DNA of 50,781 nucleotides, taken from an uncultured Rickettsiales bacterium. Lineage in GTDB: Bacteria > Pseudomonadota > Alphaproteobacteria > Rs-D84. The translations under genes and the position numbers were made by a program. Below, piece after piece: positions 42,552-50,781 of the stretch. The notes under the pieces were generated by a model. That model saw nothing but the letters and a program-made list of their open reading frames with translations. It had not been told where the DNA came from and ran no database searches. Positions within the stretch are counted from its first letter, which is position 1, and every line of letters starts with the position of its first letter. The stretch spans positions 1 through 50,781 of the forward strand of contig URSJ01000007.1 in the NCBI GenBank assembly GCA_900550495.1. Reading direction: 5' to 3'.

Positions 42552-44216
42552 CTATCTGTAAATTTGAACCCCGCCAAGTGTCTCGCTATCAATATCCGAT
42601 ACGTTGATGATACGCTGGCGGGTTATTTTATCTATTGTTCGAAACCCCTGTTTATATTCTTTGCTGGCTGGATTTACGGGGGCTGGAATTTGGCATAATA
42701 CCACTGTGCGGTGACCGTTGTCGCGTTTATTCATTTCAATCACGGCCTGATATGTTGTACCCGAGCCGGCAAATATATCCAGAACACGCGCATCTTTATT
42801 ATTAATCCACACAAGTAAATCGCGTATCAGTCTAACGGGTTTCTTGCCAGATGAAAAGTTTACGCCGCCCTCGGATTGGATTCTGGATTTTTCTGTGTCA
42901 AATCCCTTCCAAATGTCACCGCGAATTAGACTGTTTTGATATTCACCAGAAAAATCGGTGGCTTGTATGCGATTGGCAAAGGGTTTATATTGGTGTACCT
43001 TGTTATCAGTCGTTTTTTCTAATAATTTATCGCCTGTACAGAAAATGGTGTTTGTGGGGTGGTTCTGTACGCTTTCTGTCGGGACGGCTTTGGGCAGTGT
43101 TGTCTTGTATAGATATGGAATAACTTTTTCGTGCATAAAGGCCTCAAACTCGCGGGAAATGTGCATCAGACGGTCAATATTTTTCAGGGATGGTTTCAGA
43201 TTGTTGGCATTGAATTGTGCACATATCCACTTGTCATCGGCAATAAAATTAATCAGCGGTTGTTTTGTCATGTCGGGACGAATTATGGTTGAATACTCGG
43301 TGGCGAATTTCTTGTCTATCGGGTCATACAGGCGGTTCAGAAAGTTTATGTTTTTCTTGTCCCTTGCATAGACCAACAGATACGATTTTATGTTCGGTAA
43401 TCTGTATTTGGTATATCCAGTATAGATGCCTGCGGCTGTTCCTGATTCTATTACGATGGTATTGATGTAGTTTTCGGGGCCAAATATCTCGTCCATTATG
43501 ATTTTAAGCTGTGCAAATTCGTAATCATTTATTGAAATCGCCACCAATCCCGTATCTGATAATAACCGCCGGCATAACATCAAACGTGGATACAACATGC
43601 TCAGAAATTCGCAATGACCATCAAATTTATCTGCGTATGCCCGATTATTGTATGTGTTCGGTTGGTTGTATGGCGTATCAACGTATATCAGGTCAAATTG
43701 TTGTGCGTATTCCGGCATTATTGCTTTCATTATATCCAGATTGTCGCCGATATAGAGTCTGTGTGCGGCTTTTGTATGCTTTTTAATTGTTGGATTAAAC
43801 TTGGCCTTGGACGGTGTGTTGGCCTGTCTAATTGCAAAATCGCGCCCAGAAAAGTGCAAATAGCACCCATCTTTGGTTTGTGCACATGTGTTTCCATTGC
43901 TTAAATCTGCAACTTGGCCAATTATGGCGTCATAAGAGTATATTTGTCCCCATTTTTTATCATTGTTCATGGGGCGTAATATTCCAATATCTACCAATTT
44001 TCTGATGGAATTTGTGACGGTTGGCCGTGGGTATCCAGTTGCCGTCACTATATCCGTGATTGATGATTGTGGGTGGGTGCAGAAAACACGAAAAATTGCC
44101 AGCGCAGATTCTCGGGCACGGCCTATCTTTTCAACGCGCTTTATATCTGCTGACATAATATTCTTGTTGGCCAGCGCAATAGATTTCCTAACAAGTGATT
44201 TTGTGGATGTGTTCAT
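42552..44216 (-). CDS. DNA adenine methyltransferase with N-terminal winged helix
   Basis: A 554-residue protein. A winged-helix domain (about 38-85, PQSSITDIVTATGYPRPTVT, then NSIRKLVDIGIL) precedes a beta-class methyltransferase resembling type III Mod enzymes. Motif IV is DTPY in DLIYVDTPYNQPNTY, where DPPY is usual; the SAM-binding motif I comes last as DIFAGSGTTYQAV. No restriction subunit lies beside it, so it looks like an orphan or a regulator-methylase fusion. It converges on the integrase gene with 13 bases between the stops. No clear ribosome-binding site precedes ATG 44216. Confidence 0.8.
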   Translation of the reverse strand: MNTSTKSLVRKSIALANKNIMSADIKRVEKIGRARESALAIFRVFCTHPQSSITDIVTATGYPRPTVTNSIRKLVDIGILRPMNNDKKWGQIYSYDAIIGQVADLSNGNTCAQTKDGCYLHFSGRDFAIRQANTPSKAKFNPTIKKHTKAAHRLYIGDNLDIMKAIMPEYAQQFDLIYVDTPYNQPNTYNNRAYADKFDGHCEFLSMLYPRLMLCRRLLSDTGLVAISINDYEFAQLKIIMDEIFGPENYINTIVIESGTAAGIYTGYTKYRLPNIKSYLLVYARDKKNINFLNRLYDPIDKKFATEYSTIIRPDMTKQPLINFIADDKWICAQFNANNLKPSLKNIDRLMHISREFEAFMHEKVIPYLYKTTLPKAVPTESVQNHPTNTIFCTGDKLLEKTTDNKVHQYKPFANRIQATDFSGEYQNSLIRGDIWKGFDTEKSRIQSEGGVNFSSGKKPVRLIRDLLVWINNKDARVLDIFAGSGTTYQAVIEMNKRDNGHRTVVLCQIPAPVNPASKEYKQGFRTIDKITRQRIINVSDIDSETLGGVQIYR

Positions 44217-44399
44217 GTGCCAGATGATGTGATTTATTCGTTATTTATTCAAGTAAAAAATAATGTTTTATTTGTGTTTTTAGGGATGCGCTCCTGTTTG
44301 TTGTTGATTTATGATTTTATTTGTTTTACCATTCAAAATGAACTCAGTGGGAATTGGGTTCGGGGCTGTCACAGGCTCAGTGTCTCCGGTGTAAGATAG

Positions 44400-44569
44400 A
44401 GGAACATCGTTATTCCGATATTCCTGTGGTTTTGCATCGTTATGTATCCCTGACCAGAGGTCGGGGAGCTGTCTATGTATAAAACAGGGGTAACCCGAAG
44501 ATAGACAGAATCAATGAGATACTGATTTGTGAACTCCCTGGCCGCCAGATTTCCATGGCGGTTTTTTAT
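44400..44569 (+). ncRNA. Structured leader RNA or attenuator upstream of the 59-residue gene
   Basis: Hairpins in order: 44400-44425 (AGGAA-c-ATCG with CGAT-a-TTCCT); 44448-44466 (eight pairs around AGA); 44469-44508 (CTGTCTAT with ATAGACAG), enclosing GGG-GTAA-CCC; and a terminator 44541-44569 (CCGCCA/TGGCGG plus T run). It ends before the ribosome-binding site of the following gene. CATCGTTAT occurs twice (44405 and 44435). Layout fits an attenuator or riboswitch for the small-protein/MBL pair, or a free small RNA. Upstream, 44217-44399 holds nothing else clear. Confidence 0.5.
44541..44569 (+). terminator. Terminator of the 44.4-kb leader
   Basis: CCGCCA and TGGCGG pair around GATTTCCA, then GTTTTTTATTT. 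Confidence 0.75.
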
Positions 44570-44588
44570 TTGCACAAGGGGTGTTTAT

Positions 44589-44768
44589 ATGGCTGTCAGA
44601 TTTGAATGGTCTGGAAATAATGTGATTGTCAGAACGGTGTTCGGCAATTATTGTGGCACAGTTGTTCAAGCGCGTGACGCGTATCACGACGGCGACAGTG
44701 TTGTGGTTATCAACAATGTCGGACAGCAAGTCGTGTTTTCCCCTAATGGTATTCGCAGAACTAGATAG
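44589..44768 (+). CDS. Small 59-residue protein paired with the MBL protein
   Basis: Not recognised. It is a mostly beta-strand pattern (MAVRFEWSGNNVIVRTVFGN, VVVINNVGQQVVFSPNGI), like a small barrel or SH3-like fold. AAGGGG lies seven bases before ATG 44589. The stop is two bases before the MBL start, so both are surely co-translated. Such a small partner could be a chaperone, inhibitor or targeting subunit of the MBL protein. Confidence 0.6.
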   Translation: MAVRFEWSGNNVIVRTVFGNYCGTVVQARDAYHDGDSVVVINNVGQQVVFSPNGIRRTR

Positions 44769-44770
44769 AC

Positions 44771-45760
44771 ATGGGCGGGGAACACACAATGGTTCATATT
44801 CAATACCCTGTTGGTCAAGGCGGTTTACATTTGGGAATTATTGGCAACGTCGCATATATCTATGACTGTGGCGGTAAGGGTAAAAATGTAGACTGGCAAG
44901 GTATCTTTGATGACGTTTACAAGAGAATAAAACAGGCTAGGGTGTATGTTGTGCATATATACATATCACATTGGCATCAAGACCATTGTAATCAGTTGAA
45001 TAATTTTAGTAACTATCTGAATGCACATGGTTTTTTTGATAAAACAACTCCACGAAAAAAAAACATATTTGAACAGATTTCATATTTGTGTGAATATGAT
45101 GGAGATAACGATGATTACAAGCATTATTATGACGTTATAACAGGAAAAAACTTTCAGCAACATATGGTATTTATTGACAAAGAGCACAGTAATGAAATTT
45201 TGTATGCCGAGTGGAACAATCCAGAATTTTTACGTACTTTTGCGCTGTCGTATTCCGAAAAAACTTTTACTAGGATTGAACAACAGCTAATGGGGTTTTG
45301 CTCCAAGTTATGTGATGGTAGCACGACAGATTTATTAAGACAAATGCAACATATTGTTGTCCACGACATAGTCAAGACACATTACTTTTATATCAAGCAT
45401 ATAAATCGCTATACAAATCACAAAAATATGCTGTGTTTGTATTGTAATACCGGCTGTCATAGCGACCAAAACTGTCTGCATACGGGCGACGCTACGATGA
45501 GGAATAAAGCATACATAAATCAAATGAAACTATTCTACGGTAATAAGTTAAAGGATGTCAATTTTGTACAAATCCCGCACCATGCATCCAGATATAATCA
45601 CCACAAAGATTTTATACATATTTTTCATTCACGAAATTTGCGCGCCTTGTATTACACAATTGGCGGTGGAACTGCAAAGCCACACACCATAGACATAGGA
45701 TTGCCAGCAAGCCAGATAAAAATAGTGTCTGATAACCCAACCAGTAAATTTATATGTTGA
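44771..45760 (+). CDS. Metallo-beta-lactamase-fold protein (ComEC-like hydrolase domain)
   Basis: A protein of up to 329 residues. The first zinc motif SHWHQDH (in YVVHIYISHWHQDHCNQL), the Asp in LHTGDA and the later His in QIPHHAS form a two-metal site in the order used by ComEC-type nucleases/hydrolases. About 120 residues between motifs (Tyr/His/Asp-rich) form a large insert. No signal peptide or membrane helix, so it acts in the cytosol. Start may be ATG 44771 or ATG 44789, which has GGGCGGGG upstream. More AT-rich than the chromosome before 40.8 kb. Confidence 0.75.
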   Translation: MGGEHTMVHIQYPVGQGGLHLGIIGNVAYIYDCGGKGKNVDWQGIFDDVYKRIKQARVYVVHIYISHWHQDHCNQLNNFSNYLNAHGFFDKTTPRKKNIFEQISYLCEYDGDNDDYKHYYDVITGKNFQQHMVFIDKEHSNEILYAEWNNPEFLRTFALSYSEKTFTRIEQQLMGFCSKLCDGSTTDLLRQMQHIVVHDIVKTHYFYIKHINRYTNHKNMLCLYCNTGCHSDQNCLHTGDATMRNKAYINQMKLFYGNKLKDVNFVQIPHHASRYNHHKDFIHIFHSRNLRALYYTIGGGTAKPHTIDIGLPASQIKIVSDNPTSKFIC

Positions 45761-45790
45761 CCCTAATAACAAACCAAAAGGAACAATGAT

Positions 45791-46213
45791 ATGAAAAAGA
45801 TTTTGATTTTTTTACCTTTAGCATTAATTGCATGCACTGATTATCATAACAGCAAACTTGGCATGTCTTTTGATGAACGTGTAAATACCAATGTATCAGC
45901 ACAAATTGCGGCTGATAATACCAAGATCAGTGGCAGTGCGGAATGTTGGGAATTTCTATTCTTTTTGCACGCTGATCCCGAAAAACAGACATATATTCCA
46001 GAAATGATGAACAAAGCCGGTAATTTGGCAAACAATGCATGTACAGCTGGTGCGGTGTACGATGCTGTATCAAAAAACAATTCGGATTTGTTAATTTCAC
46101 CACAATATACAACTGTTAAAAATGGTTTGTTATGTACACCTATTGGATGTCTGTTTGGTCACACCAAAGCTATTGTGTCTGGATATTCTGCAAAAATAAC
46201 TGCTATAAAATAA
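45791..46213 (+). CDS. Lipoprotein of unknown function
   Basis: A 140-residue protein with a lipoprotein signal (MKKILIFLPLALIAC, Cys 15). The mature part has a few Cys (SAECWEF, NACTAG, LLCTPIGC) and Ser/Asn-rich stretches. AAAAGGAAC precedes the ATG. The giant autotransporter begins nine bases after its stop, so the two are probably made together; it could help that protein's export or assembly. Confidence 0.6.
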   Translation: MKKILIFLPLALIACTDYHNSKLGMSFDERVNTNVSAQIAADNTKISGSAECWEFLFFLHADPEKQTYIPEMMNKAGNLANNACTAGAVYDAVSKNNSDLLISPQYTTVKNGLLCTPIGCLFGHTKAIVSGYSAKITAIK

Positions 46214-46222
46214 GGTTTTTAG

Positions 46223-49200
46223 ATGAGATATATGCACTACGTTTTTCTTGGGTTGATAATAGCTTTGCCGTTGTCGGTTCATTCCCAAACGTGCACGAAG
46301 TTTGACAACGATTATAACATCATAGAGTATGAGTGTGGCACAGATGTTGGGGCGGAACGCATTGATGCGATTGATAAAGATGGAAATACGGCTCTGTGCC
46401 GCGCAATATTGAATAATGATACGGAAACGTATTTGATACTAGAAAAACAGGGTGCAAACACAAACCATAAATGCGTTGGTAAAATTCCGTCAGAAAAATA
46501 TGCTGCTTTTATGAAAGAACTAGAAAATGTACACACATCGTGGGGCTTTTCTAGTCTAGGTAATATCAAGGGCGGGGTCATTGGACTCGGTGCCGTCGGT
46601 GTGGCAGCGACTGTTGCTCTAGCCAGTGGTATTGGCGGTGGTGCCGGTTCATCCAACAACAATACAATTAGCTCCTCAGATCAGCTATGTAATGACCAAG
46701 GGTATACATACAGGCTTAACGATTCTTGCCCGGACGGTTGGGTAAAAAATAATAATGATCACTGCACAAATGATGATGCGACAGCAGTATGGTATAAGTG
46801 TAATGTCCCAGCAACATGCAGTTCAGATTACAAGCAAAACTGCCCAAATGGTTATGAAGAGGTTGTTGGCGACATTTGTCAAAGTGGCACAACGGTATAC
46901 AAAAGGTGTAAAGCTGCCACCTGTGAAGGTTTTGATTATACCAATGAATCACAATGCAAAAAGGGTTGGAAACTTGGTGCTTCTTGTCTATCGGGTGTTA
47001 CAACTAAATACAAATGTGAATTAATCCAATGTGGATACACTACAACTAAATGCACTGGTGGATACGTTGAAACAGGAAATACCTGTCAGTCTGGTGAAAC
47101 TTTGTATAAAGAATGCATGCCAAAAACCTGTGACTACAGCACAACCGAATGTAGTGGTGGATATCAATATACAGGAAATACGTGCAAATCGGGTGAAGTT
47201 TTGTATAAAGAATGCACACAAGTTCAATGTGGGGCAAATGCTATTTGGTCTGAATCTGGTTGTTCTTGTGAAGAGGGGTATGAAAATTGGAAGCCAGGTG
47301 TTGGTTGTTCTCAAATACTGTTGGAGTGCGGTGAAAACGCACATCCGAAAACCGGAACCGTATGTCAATGTGAAGCAGGTTATGAAAATTGGGTAGATGG
47401 GGTTGGTTGTTCGCTGACGCCACTACAATGTGGGGTAAATGCTCACCAAAGCGGCACCCAGTGTCAATGTAATGACGGGTATGAGAATTGGGTTGAAGGT
47501 ACGGGGTGCTCTTTGATACCACGTGCATGTGGTGCAAACGCGCATCAAGAAGAAACGGAGTGCAAATGTGATAATGGATATACAAGTTGGACTTCTGACG
47601 TAGGTTGTTATCCTGTTTCGTGTGGGGCAAATGCATCGCAAGTTGGAACTATGTGTGTATGCAATCCGGGATATTCTAATTTTATGATTGGCGTCGGGTG
47701 TTCTGCAAATAAGGTCTGTGCAGAAAACCAATACTATAAAAATGGCGAATGCGTATGCAAAAGCGGTTATCAACTGAACAATGGCGTTTGTGAGCCTGTT
47801 CAATTAAATTGTGGTGCTAATGCTACACAACAAGGGGAATATTGTCAATGTGATCTGGGATATACAAGTTGGACCGAAGGAATAGGTTGTTTTATTGTGC
47901 TTGATTGTGGTTTGCACGCATACCAAGATGCTGCGACTTGCAAATGTGAACTGGGGTATGATAATTGGGTGTCTGGCCTTGGGTGTTCTGCTTATGGGAT
48001 ATTAAATACAACAAATCAGTATAATTCTTATTTGTCAGACAACACCAATGATGATTTTTATGCATTGGTACACGATGAGAGTATGACCTCACTGAATAAT
48101 GTAACAAATGAACGTACAGGGTTGTATGTAACAAAAAACGGCAATGGTAATACCTTTGGATTGTTTAGTACAAGTTCTTCTGGTATTTATAATTCGACCA
48201 GTTCGTATACTAATGGGCCTGGTGTCATAAGTATGAAAAAAGACGGATTGGGTGATTTATATGCCATGTTTAGACAGAATACAACATCATGTGGCGATAG
48301 TGGCTGCATCATGGCCAATTCTTTATCAGAACACTTCGCTTCGCTAGACGACTCAGATACCGTTAAAGAGGCTACAGGATACATAATTGTAGAAAACAAT
48401 GGCGCTGGCAAAATATACGGTTTAGCGCAAATGTCTAACGTTGAAAGCCAAGTTATAAATGCATATGTTAGAAGCGATCATCGTCTACCAGCGAAAGCTA
48501 CAGGGGTAATAACTATAAATAACAAAAATAATGATAAAGATGTGTATGGAATCTATGCTGCCAATACTTATGGCAAGGTTTCTAATGCTTATGCTGATTA
48601 CCCTGTTCGCGATATAAAAGACGCTTACGGTGTTATACAGATAACAAATTATGGTGCTGGTAATGTATATGGGATAATGAGTAAGGCCGTTGATACTGAC
48701 AATGCTTTTGCGGGAACCGGAATAATAAATATAACAAATTATGGTGACGGCAATGTGTACGGGATAACAAGTACAACTAGGTCTGCCTTTAATGCCAGTG
48801 ATGGCGGCACGGGGATAATAAACATCATTAATTATGGCACAGGAACATCATATGGTATATATGATGGGGTCAACGTAGTGCACCCTAATACCACAGGCAT
48901 AATATCTATTCGAAATAAAGGAATAGGAAATGCAATAGGTGTAGTAAAAAATAATGGCGCCTCTTATAGTTATAATGGGGCTATAGATAAAAAAAATATT
49001 GTTAATTACTCCAGTGGTAAAGTGTTTGGAATGTACGGGGGCGTTGTAGAACACGTCAAAGGTTCTGTTGACAGTCAAGTGGAAATAAATTTGCGGAATT
49101 TAGCAGATGGTGAAGCAACTGGCATTTATGCAAAAACTGACGGCAAGGCGGATAATTCTGGTACAATAAACATAAATAATGTCGGTTCAGGAACAGCAAT

Positions 49201-50781
49201 CGGAATATTTGGGGATAGTGGATCAAAAATTACTAATTCTGGTGTGATAAATATTACTCGCGACAGTTATTTTGATGAAGACAGCGTTTTATATACACCA
49301 AATGGAAGCGCGGGTGATGTATTCGGAATATATGCCAAATCTGGTTCAACGGTAAAAAACACTGGAACAATAAATATAACGTCAAATGGTAACATGTACG
49401 GTATTTATGCGGAATCGGGTTCAACGGTCACGAATACAGGAACTATTTCTTTGAATGGCGTGTCTTGTTCGGGGGCGGATTGTGACACCGGCAATTACAT
49501 AGTCCTGAATGGGTCAACGCTTTATAATTCTGGTATTATGTCTGCATCGCAAATGAATCTGAATTCTATGGGTGGTGATGTTGTTGCTGGAATTGGTTCG
49601 CGATTTGTCATTGATAACGATTTTTCTGGCAATTTGAACATATCCAGCGAATGGGTTCAAGATGGCAATCAAACGACATATATTGCAGAAAACACGATTG
49701 AAGCCGGAGATATATCAGGATTGAACGTACGGTCTGCATCGGCTATGTTTGATGCGTCAATTGCGGATAATGGTCACGATGTGATTATGCAAATGAAAGA
49801 TTTTGACAGTCTGACCGACAATAAGTCTTTGGCGGCGTTCTTGGCCAACAATTATGCAAAAGGCAACGGAAATGACTTATTTAATGCATTGAAGTCTATT
49901 GGTGATACGGCTACTTTTAATGGGGCTTTGTCTGGTCTGACGGGTGTGGATGCTTTTACGCAGTTCGCACATGAAGATTTGTCAGCTATGCGTGAAATCA
50001 GTTTCTCTATGAATAACAAGCTGTTTGAGAATTCTGGGCGAGACAACTTTGATGTTTCGGACAATATGGCGTATTTCTCGTTCAGTAATAGTCGCAATGG
50101 GGGCTCTGGCCAATATGGCATATCCAGCGCAAAGATAGGCGAAAATCTGAAGCTTGGATATGGTATGGCAATGGCGAATATTAATACTGGTGATGATAGT
50201 GGCATGCACCGGCAAAACAAATTGTGGTTATTTTATATGCCAGCAACCTATACAGCAGATGGTTACGAGCTGGTCGTTGCGCCCAAGGCAGGTTTTGCAC
50301 ACAGTGAATATAATCGCCGTGGGTATAACAATATAAATTATGACGGCCAAATTGAGAAACGGATATTCGGATTGATGAACGATTTGCGGTATCCGTTGTC
50401 GGTTGGAAATTGGACGGTTGCACCGGATTTAGCATTTAATACGATTGTTTATACCCAAAGCGGTCATGAAGATGCGCAAGCATTCGGGCTGATTATACCA
50501 GACGACCGAACTGTGTCGGTTGAAACAGGACTGGGATTCTATACAAAATACGAAAAGAATTTGACAGATGGCGGACGTTTGAAATTGAATTCGGGTCTGA
50601 TGGCGTATCGTGAATTTGGTAACGCGTATGACATAAAACTGGGAATTCGTGGTTTAGATGGAACATTCAGTCTGTACAATAATGATTATGAATACCGTGG
50701 TGCGGCTAGTATGGGATTTGATTATGTGTCCGGCCGTTTGCATTTGTACGGTGATGCCCAGTATTTTATGGATAATAACAG
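46223..50781 (+). CDS. Giant autotransporter with ankyrin repeat and Cys-rich repeats, partial
   Basis: One open frame of at least 1,519 codons, cut by the window end. Order: a signal peptide (about 1-19), an ankyrin-like repeat (about 45-83, KDGNTALCRAILNND), and a Gly-rich hydrophobic segment (about 108-142). Then come about four Cys repeats ending SGExLYKEC (about 156-335) and eight repeats of pattern CG-x-NA..C-x-C..GY..W..GxGC (about 335-590). A beta-helix passenger follows with units like NITNYGDGNVYG (about 610-1160), then a helical linker and an autotransporter beta-barrel (from about 1,280). It should export its passenger to the cell surface through the barrel. Ankyrin and Cys-rich repeats are unusual in this family. 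Confidence 0.85.
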   Translation, partial: MRYMHYVFLGLIIALPLSVHSQTCTKFDNDYNIIEYECGTDVGAERIDAIDKDGNTALCRAILNNDTETYLILEKQGANTNHKCVGKIPSEKYAAFMKELENVHTSWGFSSLGNIKGGVIGLGAVGVAATVALASGIGGGAGSSNNNTISSSDQLCNDQGYTYRLNDSCPDGWVKNNNDHCTNDDATAVWYKCNVPATCSSDYKQNCPNGYEEVVGDICQSGTTVYKRCKAATCEGFDYTNESQCKKGWKLGASCLSGVTTKYKCELIQCGYTTTKCTGGYVETGNTCQSGETLYKECMPKTCDYSTTECSGGYQYTGNTCKSGEVLYKECTQVQCGANAIWSESGCSCEEGYENWKPGVGCSQILLECGENAHPKTGTVCQCEAGYENWVDGVGCSLTPLQCGVNAHQSGTQCQCNDGYENWVEGTGCSLIPRACGANAHQEETECKCDNGYTSWTSDVGCYPVSCGANASQVGTMCVCNPGYSNFMIGVGCSANKVCAENQYYKNGECVCKSGYQLNNGVCEPVQLNCGANATQQGEYCQCDLGYTSWTEGIGCFIVLDCGLHAYQDAATCKCELGYDNWVSGLGCSAYGILNTTNQYNSYLSDNTNDDFYALVHDESMTSLNNVTNERTGLYVTKNGNGNTFGLFSTSSSGIYNSTSSYTNGPGVISMKKDGLGDLYAMFRQNTTSCGDSGCIMANSLSEHFASLDDSDTVKEATGYIIVENNGAGKIYGLAQMSNVESQVINAYVRSDHRLPAKATGVITINNKNNDKDVYGIYAANTYGKVSNAYADYPVRDIKDAYGVIQITNYGAGNVYGIMSKAVDTDNAFAGTGIINITNYGDGNVYGITSTTRSAFNASDGGTGIINIINYGTGTSYGIYDGVNVVHPNTTGIISIRNKGIGNAIGVVKNNGASYSYNGAIDKKNIVNYSSGKVFGMYGGVVEHVKGSVDSQVEINLRNLADGEATGIYAKTDGKADNSGTININNVGSGTAIGIFGDSGSKITNSGVINITRDSYFDEDSVLYTPNGSAGDVFGIYAKSGSTVKNTGTINITSNGNMYGIYAESGSTVTNTGTISLNGVSCSGADCDTGNYIVLNGSTLYNSGIMSASQMNLNSMGGDVVAGIGSRFVIDNDFSGNLNISSEWVQDGNQTTYIAENTIEAGDISGLNVRSASAMFDASIADNGHDVIMQMKDFDSLTDNKSLAAFLANNYAKGNGNDLFNALKSIGDTATFNGALSGLTGVDAFTQFAHEDLSAMREISFSMNNKLFENSGRDNFDVSDNMAYFSFSNSRNGGSGQYGISSAKIGENLKLGYGMAMANINTGDDSGMHRQNKLWLFYMPATYTADGYELVVAPKAGFAHSEYNRRGYNNINYDGQIEKRIFGLMNDLRYPLSVGNWTVAPDLAFNTIVYTQSGHEDAQAFGLIIPDDRTVSVETGLGFYTKYEKNLTDGGRLKLNSGLMAYREFGNAYDIKLGIRGLDGTFSLYNNDYEYRGAASMGFDYVSGRLHLYGDAQYFMDNN

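Noticed and set aside
42539..44588. A complete type III restriction-modification system
   Set aside because: Only a Mod-like methyltransferase is present; neither neighbour encodes a helicase-nuclease Res subunit.
46690..47990. CRISPR array suggested by regular repetition
   Set aside because: The repetition is in-frame Cys-rich protein repeats with diverged DNA, without constant repeats and unique spacers.

Overview
The window looks like chromosome of an alphaproteobacterium with a compact genome, probably host-associated (for example an uncultured gut lineage). This is inferred from family resemblance only. Supporting signs are single-copy housekeeping genes packed closely on both strands, several small secreted beta-barrel proteins, an alphaproteobacterial-type S24-like repressor head, and the gene pairs tilS-ftsH, lepB-rnc and queA-tgt. 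No 16S rRNA gene is present, so the taxonomy stays open.

Layout. 1-5.9 kb: the start of tRNA-Asn, a Nudix-ASCH protein, an ABC-F ATPase behind a structured leader RNA, fabI, a small HTH protein and ligA. 6-11.6 kb: two outer-membrane proteins, a bifunctional penicillin-binding protein, a broken four-helix-bundle gene between octamer repeats, and a comM/yifB ATPase. 11.7-25.3 kb: lepB-rnc-secG, envelope proteins, a lipoprotein hydrolase, a GNAT enzyme, an M23 endopeptidase divergent from prmC, tilS-ftsH-MBL hydrolase, a LOG protein, a HIT-DUF167 pair and groES-groL. 25.3-28.7 kb: a gene-poor stretch with a mosaic of palindromic repeats, a small HTH gene preceded by a strongly structured non-coding RNA, a secreted Cys-rich protein and a tRNA-Arg whose 3' end is duplicated. 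28.7-40.7 kb: tdk, htpX, a second M23 protein, an Smr protein, rlpA, murJ, bamD, dcd, an era-queA-tgt run and three unrecognised genes.

40.7 kb to the end appears to be an integrated element that uses tRNA-Gly(GCC). The tRNA is followed at once by a tyrosine recombinase. Next come a winged-helix/DNA-methyltransferase fusion, a structured RNA leader with a terminator, a 59-residue protein paired with a metallo-beta-lactamase-fold protein, a lipoprotein, and a very large autotransporter (ankyrin repeat, Cys-rich repeats, beta-helix, beta-barrel) that runs off the window. The other end of the element is not visible.

Two themes recur. First, many promoters place a TATAAT-like -10 only 6-10 nt before the start codon, so leaderless or nearly leaderless mRNAs seem common. 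The clearest case is a shared palindromic -10 serving divergent prmC and an M23 gene 21 bp apart. Second, three intergenic regions (1.06-1.18, 26.37-26.58 and 44.40-44.57 kb) encode RNA structures of an attenuator or riboswitch type that I cannot assign to a known class.
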